Source of the DNA: an archaeon UBA55
Lineage (GTDB): Archaea > Undinarchaeota > Undinarchaeia > Undinarchaeales > Undinarchaeaceae
NCBI GenBank assembly: GCA_002495465.1
Contig: DAFN01000018.1
Location: forward strand, 450 to 15,288
Direction of reading: 5' to 3'
DNA: 14,839 nt
A model generated the notes under the pieces. It saw only the letters and a program-made list of their open reading frames with translations. It was not told where the DNA came from and ran no database searches. Position 1 is the first letter of the stretch, and every line of letters begins with the position of its first letter. This document shows, piece by piece, positions 6,192-12,823 of this stretch. Both the position numbers and the translations under genes were made by a program.

Positions 6192-7355
6192 ATGCAGGAA
6201 AATCCCTTCAGCGATTCCGTTCCATCTCATCTTGCCATAGCGGCAACAGTTTACACCAAGCCCCTTTCTGACCTTGAAAAACTATCTGATACCAACCGGT
6301 CAAAGCTTTTTCTTGTTATTGGGGACTATGGGAACGGAAAATCTCATGCATTAGAAAAGCTGAAGAATGATTTAAACATCAAGAAAAAGGACACTCTTGC
6401 TGTGTACACCTCAGCCTTTGCCACAAAAAGCCTGAGGAGAATTTACGAACAGGTTTGCGCTGAGCTTATTACAGGAAAAATCGAAAAGTTTGAAAAAGGC
6501 AGTGAAGTTCGTCTGGCTATGGTCTCTAAAGGTATTCCTTCCAAAATAATTGAAATTTTTTATGAGGGGAATCATCTCAAAAATCTTGACGGGATAGCCG
6601 AGTGTCTTCCCTTTGGCAAAGTGGTTAACTCTTCAGCTGATGCGGTTGATTTCATCTGTGCAATAAGTCTTCTTGTAGACCAGCTCGTACTTTTAATAGA
6701 TGATATTGAAGAAGCAAGTGTTCTTGAGAGGGCGGAACGCAAGGCATTTTTCGGCTACATAAGAGCTCTCTACGACCAAGCAGTGAGGAAGGACTTGAAT
6801 CTTAGTGTAATTTTGGCTATGACTTACAAAAAAGTTGAGCTTCTTGAGGCAGATCGCCCAGATTTACTGGAACGAACAGATCATTTTATTGATTTTGTCA
6901 AGCCGAGCAAGAAGGAGTTTTCTGAAATGGTTAAAAGGCGGCTGGAGGTAAGCGGGCTTGGAAACTATTCTTTTACAGAGGATACACTTGAAGCTACATG
7001 GGAAGGCTTCCCCTCAATAAGGTCCATGTTTAATCTTCTCCGTGATAGTCTTGACAAGGCAGAGAAAGAAGGAGTTGAGGAAATTAAATCTATAACTATT
7101 CCTCAAAAGAAAAAATCGGAAATGGCAAGTGCTCTACAAAGGGCAGCATATAAGCCGGCAGACGATGAAATTGTTACAGCTCTGAGAAAAAACGATGGTA
7201 TGTATGTTGAAGAAATTGTGAGCAAAACTAAGATGAGCGCATCATGGATACGGCACAGGCTTGCAGATTTAGTAAGAGGAAATATTCTAAGAAAGGAACA
7301 GGAGGCGAGGAATAAACCTGCCAAATACTATTTGGTAAAGGGTAAGAGTCGCTGA
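6192..7355 (+). CDS. AAA+/P-loop ATPase with C-terminal winged helix (ORC/Cdc6-like architecture), function unknown
   Basis: A 387-residue ATPase. The Walker A motif is GDYGNGKS at 44-51. Walker B is LVLLIDDIEE at 165-174. A polar sensor-1 candidate is T211 (LAMTYK), and a sensor-2-like arginine is R277 in FPSIRSMFNLLRD. Residues 326-382 form a winged helix: VEEIVSKTKMSASWIRHRLA is the recognition part and NKPAKYYLV the wing. The layout of N-terminal P-loop domain, lid and winged helix resembles archaeal Cdc6/Orc1 proteins and related DNA-binding ATPases. The first 30 residues and the GNGKSH loop also recall the large-ATPase family seen in BREX-type loci, so I do not call it an initiator. It leads an operon: 5 nt to a zinc-ribbon gene, then the folate gene ygfA. 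The promoter spacing suggests a leaderless mRNA. A DNA-binding, ATP-dependent role together with the next protein is inferred. Confidence 0.8.
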   Translation: MQENPFSDSVPSHLAIAATVYTKPLSDLEKLSDTNRSKLFLVIGDYGNGKSHALEKLKNDLNIKKKDTLAVYTSAFATKSLRRIYEQVCAELITGKIEKFEKGSEVRLAMVSKGIPSKIIEIFYEGNHLKNLDGIAECLPFGKVVNSSADAVDFICAISLLVDQLVLLIDDIEEASVLERAERKAFFGYIRALYDQAVRKDLNLSVILAMTYKKVELLEADRPDLLERTDHFIDFVKPSKKEFSEMVKRRLEVSGLGNYSFTEDTLEATWEGFPSIRSMFNLLRDSLDKAEKEGVEEIKSITIPQKKKSEMASALQRAAYKPADDEIVTALRKNDGMYVEEIVSKTKMSASWIRHRLADLVRGNILRKEQEARNKPAKYYLVKGKSR

Positions 7356-7360
7356 ATTAT

Positions 7361-8080
7361 ATGAGAATTGGAGCCCGAGTTTTTTCAATTTCTGTGGATG
7401 AAGATGAATATCTCACTATAATAAATAGACTTGAAAAGAACTATTCGCTTATTGTAGATCCCAGAAAATTTGACACTCCTCTCAAAATAAATGCGCGTTT
7501 CAAGCCTCGGGACTCAAAAACCAGGTATATAGAATTAAATTCTAGTGGAATGGCTTATGTTGAGCACAGTGGCCTGAAAAAAGATGCCGAAAAAATTCTT
7601 GCTTCCTTTAAAGTTCTTATTTCATCTATGATGGGTGAGATGCAAGTAAAAGAGGAGGATTTTGAGATTGTTACAATGGAGCTCCTTTCCAGAAAAAAAC
7701 CACTTTTAATGCCAAATGACAAAGAAGAACTTCAAACATTCAGGCGTCTTGAGACCAAGAATATTCTCTCCCGAGCTCAGCCAGTGAAATGTCCCCGCTG
7801 CAGCCAGTCATTTCTCTTGCTCTATGAAAATTTAATTAATCCTGAACACAGAGTTCTTTGTTCTGACTGCATCTTCTGGTTCTCTCCTAAAAATAAAAAG
7901 GAAGTTTACGTGGTAAACGAGGAGTATATGAAGGTTATGAGCGGCGTATGGAATAAGGTTCAAAAGATAATAAATGCTAGCTGGAGGGAAGTTACAAGAC
8001 ATGGCTTGCCTATGATGGGCCGTGGGAGTACTATAGATGAAAAAAAACCTGAGAAAAAAACACCTTCTAAAAAGAAGTGA
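7361..8080 (+). CDS. Zinc-ribbon protein with a possible TBP-like half-domain, partner of the ATPase
   Basis: A 239-residue protein I cannot assign to a named family. Residues 1-95 look like alternating strands and helices. The stretch RYIELNSSGMAYVEHSG followed by LKKDAEKILASFKVLI recalls one repeat of the TATA-binding-protein fold (strand, 'SSG', strand, long helix), but the similarity is weak. Residues 144-170 hold a zinc ribbon: C144-P-R-C147 and C167-S-D-C170. The C-terminus (about 225-239) is a basic Lys-rich tail. The gene starts 5 nt after the ATPase, so the two are almost surely co-translated. It ends overlapping ygfA by 44 nt in another frame. DNA or RNA binding is likely from the zinc ribbon and basic tail. 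An accessory factor for the ATPase in replication, transcription or repair is inference only. Confidence 0.75.
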   Translation: MRIGARVFSISVDEDEYLTIINRLEKNYSLIVDPRKFDTPLKINARFKPRDSKTRYIELNSSGMAYVEHSGLKKDAEKILASFKVLISSMMGEMQVKEEDFEIVTMELLSRKKPLLMPNDKEELQTFRRLETKNILSRAQPVKCPRCSQSFLLLYENLINPEHRVLCSDCIFWFSPKNKKEVYVVNEEYMKVMSGVWNKVQKIINASWREVTRHGLPMMGRGSTIDEKKPEKKTPSKKK

Positions 8081-8609
8081 AATCCCAATACCTACAGTTT
8101 TGAAAAAAAGCGAAGTAATTGGGGAAAAATTATTGCAGCTTCAGGAGATTTCCGAGTCTTCAAAAATAATGATTTATTCCTCCTTGGAATCTGAAGTAGA
8201 TACTGCGGTGATTATACGATCCTTTCTCAAAAGCAAGAAAGAGGTCTACCTCCCTCGGACTGAGATCAAAACACGAACAATGGAGGCAGTTCGTATAAAG
8301 AAGTTCCCGGATGAGGTCGAAACTGCTTCTTTTGGAATACTTGAACCCAAAAAAGAACTGCCTGCCTGTGAAAGCATCAAGGAAATAGACTTGGTTATTG
8401 TTCCTGGTGTGGCATTTGACGAACGTGGAAACAGACTTGGTTATGGCTTTGGTTTTTACGACAGGTTCTTAGCAGAAATAAGAGCCCCAAAAATAGGGCT
8501 GTCCTTTGAATCGCATATTCTTGATACAGTTCCTCGTGAGTCACATGATATAAAGGTGGACAAAATAGTGACAGAACTCCGTGTTATAGACTGTTCTAAT
8601 TTTTCTTGA
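8037..8609 (+). CDS. ygfA: 5-formyltetrahydrofolate cyclo-ligase (5,10-methenyl-THF synthetase)
   Basis: A 190-residue enzyme that converts 5-formyl-THF to 5,10-methenyl-THF using ATP. It recycles the dead-end 5-formyl folate that serine hydroxymethyltransferase makes as a side product. The N-terminus (KKNLRKKHLLKR) is the family's basic ATP-binding start. The hallmark is at 122-145, VPGVAFDERGNRLGYGFGF then YDRFL, where most members have GYGGGYYDR. PRESHDIKVDKIVTE is the typical C-terminal block. The start is supported because the overlapped N-terminal residues are themselves family-typical, so 8037-8080 is really coding in two frames. GGGAG lies 8 nt before the ATG. glyA and folD follow, giving a folate cluster, although glyA has its own promoter. 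Confidence 0.93.
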   Translation: MKKNLRKKHLLKRSEIPIPTVLKKSEVIGEKLLQLQEISESSKIMIYSSLESEVDTAVIIRSFLKSKKEVYLPRTEIKTRTMEAVRIKKFPDEVETASFGILEPKKELPACESIKEIDLVIVPGVAFDERGNRLGYGFGFYDRFLAEIRAPKIGLSFESHILDTVPRESHDIKVDKIVTELRVIDCSNFS

Positions 8610-8611
8610 AA

Positions 8612-8620
8612 TTATATAAA
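8612..8620 (+). promoter_or_regulatory. TATA box of the glyA-folD operon
   Basis: TTATATAAA is centred 27 nt before the glyA ATG at 8643, immediately after the ygfA stop. The spacing fits a leaderless transcript. Confidence 0.65.
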
Positions 8621-8642
8621 TGACTGGATACTATTTTGTTTT

Positions 8643-9890
8643 ATGGTCAATTTAGAGTCTTTAAAAGAGGGAGATCCTGAACTGTATAATCTCATTGTGA
8701 AAGAGACCTCTCGACAGAATTCCGGTCTCGAGCTCATACCTTCAGAGAATTTTGTCAGCAAGGCAGTTCTTGAAGCAATGGGTTCCGTCCTGACAAACAA
8801 GTATGCTGAAGGTTATCCGGGAAAACGCTATTATGGTGGAAACCAGTATATTGACCTGATAGAGCAAATTGCAATAGATCGTGCAAAGAGTCTTTTTGGA
8901 GCAGAATACGCTAATGTTCAGCCAAATTCAGGTTCTCCTGCTAACATGGCTGTCTATTTTGCCCTTATGGAGCCAGGAGACAAGCTTATGGGTCTTGAAC
9001 TGTCACAGGGAGGCCATCTAACCCACGGGAGCCCTGTCAATTTTTCCGGAAAATTATACTCAGCTTCTTCTTACAGTGTTGATAAAGAAACTGAAATGAT
9101 TGATATGGATGTTGTCAGGAAGTATGCGGAAAAGGAAAAACCAAAAATTCTCCTGTCCAGTACCACTGCATACCCCCGTGAGCTAGATTTCAAGGAATTT
9201 TCTGAAATTGCCAAGGATATTGGAGCCATATCGATGGCAGATATAGCCCATATTGCAGGTCTGGTAATTGGAAAGGTGCACCAAGATCCATTCCCCTTCA
9301 CTGATATTGTTACAACGACTACTCACAAGACTCTCCGTGGACCAAGGAGCGGTCTTATACTCTGCAAGGAAGAATATGGGAAGGCAATTGATAAGGCAGT
9401 ATTTCCTGGAATGCAAGGGGGACCTCATGAGCATATAATAGCTGCAAAGGCAGTATGTTTTAAAGAAGCAGCTACTCCAGAGTTCTCTGAATACGCAAAA
9501 CAAATAGTCAAAAACGCAAAAAAACTTTCCGAATCGCTCATAGAGCACGGCTTTAGGCTTGTAACAGGAGGGACTGACAATCATCTCATCTTAATAGACC
9601 TTACAAACAAAGGAGTAACTGGTAAAGAGGCCCAGAATTCCTTGGATGAGGCTGGAATAACAACAAACAGGAATACAATCCCCTTTGAACCAAGATCTCC
9701 CTTTGATCCCTCTGGTCTAAGACTTGGCACACCTGCAATAACCAGCCGTGGTATGAAAGAGTCTGAAATGGAGCAGGTTGCCGGCTGGATAAATAGAGTT
9801 ATAGAAAATCACGAGGATTCATCACTTAAAGAAAAAATTAGAGAGGAAATCCGAGAGTTTTGCAAAGACTTTCCTTTATATCCTGAATAA
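8643..9890 (+). CDS. glyA: Serine hydroxymethyltransferase
   Basis: A 415-residue PLP enzyme interconverting serine plus THF with glycine plus 5,10-methylene-THF. Length and sequence are those of the bacterial-type enzyme. The PLP-binding lysine is K229 in [16 protein letters not shown]200 and H203 (MADIAHIAG) hold and stack on the cofactor. E35 (IPSEN) and the [10 protein letters not shown] loop are intact, and [11 protein letters not shown] carries the carboxylate-binding arginine. A TATA box 27 nt upstream gives it its own leaderless promoter. Its stop overlaps the folD start as TAATG, so the two are coupled. Pairing with folD and ygfA argues for a folate-based C1 pathway rather than one based on tetrahydromethanopterin. 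Confidence 0.98.
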   Translation: MVNLESLKEGDPELYNLIVKETSRQNSGLELIPSENFVSKAVLEAMGSVLTNKYAEGYPGKRYYGGNQYIDLIEQIAIDRAKSLFGAEYANVQPNSGSPANMAVYFALMEPGDKLMGLELSQGGHLTHGSPVNFSGKLYSASSYSVDKETEMIDMDVVRKYAEKEKPKILLSSTTAYPRELDFKEFSEIAKDIGAISMADIAHIAGLVIGKVHQDPFPFTDIVTTTTHKTLRGPRSGLILCKEEYGKAIDKAVFPGMQGGPHEHIIAAKAVCFKEAATPEFSEYAKQIVKNAKKLSESLIEHGFRLVTGGTDNHLILIDLTNKGVTGKEAQNSLDEAGITTNRNTIPFEPRSPFDPSGLRLGTPAITSRGMKESEMEQVAGWINRVIENHEDSSLKEKIREEIREFCKDFPLYPE

Positions 9891-10720
9891 TGCCTGCGCA
9901 ACTTATTGATGGTCAAAAAATAGCTAAGGATAAATACATAGCTTTGCAGCTGGCAATAGCTAAACTTGATTTTCAGCCAGGTATAGCTACAATTGTTACA
10001 GAGGATAATGCGGCATCAAAACTGTATGCTTCAAAAAGAGGAGAAATAGCAAAGAGTATTGGCATGTATTCTGAAGTTCATGATTTAGGTGGATCTTCCA
10101 AAGATGAAGATATTATCAGACTTATTTCAAATCTCAACAAGGATGTAAAAATTCACGGTATAATTGTTCAGATGCCCCTCCCAAAAAATGCAGACATCAG
10201 TGCTGTTCTGGGATCTCTCAATCCTAAAAAAGACGCGGATGGGATGCACCCCTCTAACCTTGGAAACTTGTTTTTAGGCACCCCCCTTATAATCCCTGCT
10301 GCAAGTAAATCTATACTTGAGCTAATAAATTCAACAGGAATTAGTCTTCCAGGCACGAAGCTTACTGTTATAGGGAGTGGTCTTGCATCAGGAAAACCAA
10401 CTGCGATTCTTCTTCAAAATAAAGGAGCTGTAGTTACTGTATGCAATTCCAAAACAAAAAATCTAAAGAGCCACACTCTTGATGCAGACATAGTTATTGC
10501 TTCTGTGGGCAAAGTAAAAATACTCACTGAAGATATGATAAAAGAAGGAGCAATTGTCATTGATGCTGGAATAAATATAGTGGACGGAAAGATTATAGGA
10601 GATGTTGATTTCGAAGCTGTGTCTAAAAAAGCGGCGTATATTACACAAGTCCCAGGCGGACTTGGCCCTCTTACTTCTGCAAGTCTCCTCGAGAATGTAA
10701 TTTTCCTTGCAACACACTAA
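9890..10720 (+). CDS. folD: FolD, methylene-THF dehydrogenase / methenyl-THF cyclohydrolase
   Basis: A 276-residue bifunctional enzyme, slightly shorter than E. coli FolD, that converts 5,10-methylene-THF to 10-formyl-THF with reduction of NAD(P)+. Typical blocks are HGIIVQMPLP (89-98), DADGMHPSNLG (115-125), the dinucleotide-binding VIGSGLASGKP (160-170) and VPGGLGPLTSASLLEN (254-269). The active-site motif is unusual. Y46 is followed by A-S-K49-R50, so the lysine usually four residues after the tyrosine is three residues after it and arginine occupies the expected place. The surrounding helix has one extra residue, so a compensating shift is also possible. It overlaps glyA by one base. It ends directly against the stop of the convergent transporter gene, with no spacer. 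Confidence 0.95.
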   Translation: MPAQLIDGQKIAKDKYIALQLAIAKLDFQPGIATIVTEDNAASKLYASKRGEIAKSIGMYSEVHDLGGSSKDEDIIRLISNLNKDVKIHGIIVQMPLPKNADISAVLGSLNPKKDADGMHPSNLGNLFLGTPLIIPAASKSILELINSTGISLPGTKLTVIGSGLASGKPTAILLQNKGAVVTVCNSKTKNLKSHTLDADIVIASVGKVKILTEDMIKEGAIVIDAGINIVDGKIIGDVDFEAVSKKAAYITQVPGGLGPLTSASLLENVIFLATH

Positions 10721-11569
10721 CTATCTTGGGACAATGTGGACGAATGCTTCCTCTATCCCTTCCAGAGCTTCAATATCATCTCGTACTTCTTCCTGTATTT
10801 TATGAACAAGAGTTACTGTGTCTTTCTCATCTACATAAATTTCAATTTCAACGTGGACTTGATTTCCAACATAATGAGGTCTTACTGCTCCAATACCGAT
10901 AACTCCTCTTACTTCTTTAGCAGTGTTTCGTATAGATTTCACCATCTCAGGATCAGGGGTGCCCCCCATTAAATAATTCATATTCTCACTGGCTATTCTA
11001 TATCCTGCCCACAAAATAAAGAAGGCAACCAGGCCTGCCGCGATGCTGTCAGCCAGAGGGAAATACTGTGCCCCTATAACTCCTATAAGCGCAACAGCAG
11101 AAGAAATAGAGTCATATCTCCCGTCAATTGCAATCGCTTTGATAGAAGGACTCCTCAATTTTTCGGAGACTTTTGTGTGATATATAGACATAAGAGCTTT
11201 AACAATGACACTCATTGCCAGAACTCCTATTGCCAGCCAGCTGAAAAACACATCAGTCGGATTTATGATTCTTGAAACTGCCGCTGTGATAATTTCATAT
11301 GCTGCAAGTCCTGCAAAAAGTGCTACGATGAGCCCGGCAACTGGCTCTGCTCTCCTATAGCCATACATATGCCCCGGGTCTGCCTTCTTCCTAGATATTT
11401 TGAAAGATATTGCTACTGCAATGGCAGTTAGTACATCTGTTAGTGAGTTAATTGCATCAGATATTACCGCAAGACTGCCTGTGCTAATTCCAACAACAAG
11501 TTTTAAAACAAATAATATAGTGTTTACTACAACTCCAATGGTAGTTGCAATATTTCCGGCCTTTTCCAT
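10721..11569 (-). CDS. Cation diffusion facilitator, probable Mn2+ (or Fe2+/Zn2+) exporter
   Basis: A 282-residue metal/H+ antiporter of the CDF family, with six membrane segments and a C-terminal cytoplasmic ferredoxin-like domain (about residues 205-282, VRPHYVGNQVHVEIEIYVD). The frame can extend one TTG codon upstream, but ATG at 11567-11569 is the natural start. The transport-site positions read N41 and D45 in helix 2 (AINSLTD) and D149 and D153 in helix 5 (IDGRYD). Zinc/iron members such as FieF have D-D and H-D there. N-D/D-D is, from memory, the bacterial Mn2+-exporter pattern (MntE). The DPGHMYGYRRAEP block between helices 2 and 3 is family-typical. It diverges from the antiporter operon. 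A 14-bp palindrome lies at its promoter position. Confidence 0.92.
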   Translation of the reverse strand: MEKAGNIATTIGVVVNTILFVLKLVVGISTGSLAVISDAINSLTDVLTAIAVAISFKISRKKADPGHMYGYRRAEPVAGLIVALFAGLAAYEIITAAVSRIINPTDVFFSWLAIGVLAMSVIVKALMSIYHTKVSEKLRSPSIKAIAIDGRYDSISSAVALIGVIGAQYFPLADSIAAGLVAFFILWAGYRIASENMNYLMGGTPDPEMVKSIRNTAKEVRGVIGIGAVRPHYVGNQVHVEIEIYVDEKDTVTLVHKIQEEVRDDIEALEGIEEAFVHIVPR

Positions 11570-11592
11570 CAACTGACTTTGATATTACATGG

Positions 11593-11606
11593 AGCTTAAT
11601 TAAGCT
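11593..11606. promoter_or_regulatory. Perfect 14-bp palindrome at the transporter promoter
   Basis: AGCTTAATTAAGCT is its own reverse complement. Its centre is 30 nt before the CDF ATG on the minus strand, so TTAATTAA may itself serve as the TATA element. A dimeric regulator, for example a metal-sensing one, could bind it and occlude the promoter. Confidence 0.5.
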
Positions 11607-11630
11607 TTCTGTCCTGTCCAGCCCCAAACC

Positions 11631-11638
11631 TTATAAAA
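11631..11638 (+). promoter_or_regulatory. TATA box of the antiporter-exchanger operon
   Basis: TTATAAAA is centred about 25 nt before the ATG at 11660, consistent with a leaderless mRNA. Confidence 0.6.
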
Positions 11639-11659
11639 ACAAATTCTTTAGAGTGAAAT

Positions 11660-12823
11660 ATGATTGATCTCTTGGTAAGCGTTATAATTTTGCTTTTTCT
11701 GGCAAGGCTTTGCGGCGCTCTTGCTGAAATTCTTGGTCTTAGTGCAATAGTTGGGGAGATATTTGCAGGAGTTGCTGTTGGCTCCACACTCTTCCCTCAG
11801 CTCACCCATTTTTTTACTGAATCAGTTCTTCTAGAGGGAATGGCAGATATAGGAATTATTTTTCTTATCTTTTTAGTTGGTCTAAAAATAAATCTTAAAT
11901 CATTTGAGAAATTTCTTAGAGCTGGCGCAGTTATAGCTATGTTTGGGGCCTTTGTACCTTTCTTTGCAGGAACTTATCTTGGCTTTGCATATTTTTCATG
12001 GAATCCTGTGCAATCATTGTTTTTAGGCGGAATAATGATGGCCTCCAGTATGGCAATCGCAGGCAGGATGCTGTATGATTCCAGGCTTCTGAATAAAAGA
12101 GTGGGGACTTTGGCGATTGACGCTGTTCTGGTGGGGGAGCTCTTGTCTCTATTGATGCTCATATTCCTTGTTCAGCTTGTAAACACTTCTACTTTTAGTC
12201 TACAGAGTCTTGCAAAATCAACAGTTTATGTCGCAGTGTTTTTTGCAGCAGTAATTCTCTTAGGGAAATATATCAGCAAATATATAGAAATCCTCGGAAG
12301 ATTCCTTAACTTGCGTGTCAAGGAAGGACTCCTTTCGATGGTGATTATACTTGTATTTTCATTATCCTTAATTGCAGAAGCAATAGGTGTTTCCATGGTT
12401 ATAGGTGCTTTTCTTGCAGGTCTGGTTTTGCATGAGAGACATCTGAAAAAAATAGAGCATGAAATATACAGTATGGCATATGGTCTGTTTATCCCCTTAT
12501 TTTTCGCCCTCCTTGGAGTCTATGTTAATCTCTTTGAGATGATAGCCATGTGGCCTCTTTTGCTTAGTATATTTTCTGTTGCAATTATATCAAGATTGTT
12601 TAGTGCATACTTAGGTGCAAGAGTTTCTGGAATGAACAGTCGGAATTCTCTTATTATATCTCTTGCAATGAGTCCGCGTGCTGAAGTAGCTTTTATAATA
12701 TCCAGCGTTGCACTCCTTAACGGTGTCTTCAGTAGTTCCGTTTATTCCGCTGTGATTGGAGCCTTGATTCTTACTATTGTAGTTGTTCCGCCTGTTTTTA
12801 GGAGAATTGTCTGGACAAAATGA
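11660..12823 (+). CDS. CPA2-family cation/H+ antiporter-like membrane protein
   Basis: A 387-residue protein made almost wholly of the 11-13 helix antiporter fold, with no C-terminal RCK/TrkA domain. Family signatures are LARLCGALAEILGLSAIVGE at residues 14-33, FLVGLKINL (71-79), MMASSMAIAGRML (126-138) in the broken helix, GAFLAGLVLHER, and AMSPRAEVAFII in the late helix. In helix 5 the usual paired aspartates of electrogenic Na+/H+ antiporters (IDDVLG in NapA-type proteins) read I-D154-A155-V-L, so the second Asp is Ala; E160 is nearby. Substrate is therefore uncertain: Na+, K+ or another ion. It has its own TATA box 25 nt upstream. It overlaps the next gene, a CaCA exchanger, by ATGA. The fold is firm, the transported ion is not. 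Confidence 0.9.
   Translation: MIDLLVSVIILLFLARLCGALAEILGLSAIVGEIFAGVAVGSTLFPQLTHFFTESVLLEGMADIGIIFLIFLVGLKINLKSFEKFLRAGAVIAMFGAFVPFFAGTYLGFAYFSWNPVQSLFLGGIMMASSMAIAGRMLYDSRLLNKRVGTLAIDAVLVGELLSLLMLIFLVQLVNTSTFSLQSLAKSTVYVAVFFAAVILLGKYISKYIEILGRFLNLRVKEGLLSMVIILVFSLSLIAEAIGVSMVIGAFLAGLVLHERHLKKIEHEIYSMAYGLFIPLFFALLGVYVNLFEMIAMWPLLLSIFSVAIISRLFSAYLGARVSGMNSRNSLIISLAMSPRAEVAFIISSVALLNGVFSSSVYSAVIGALILTIVVVPPVFRRIVWTK

Noticed and set aside
6192..8080. Reading the ATPase gene as part of a BREX-type defence locus
   Set aside because: Only a loose P-loop similarity; no methylase, phosphatase, protease or other defence genes nearby, and the surroundings are housekeeping genes.
11570..11572. TTG one codon upstream of the CDF start
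   Set aside because: An ATG follows immediately and is the simpler start.
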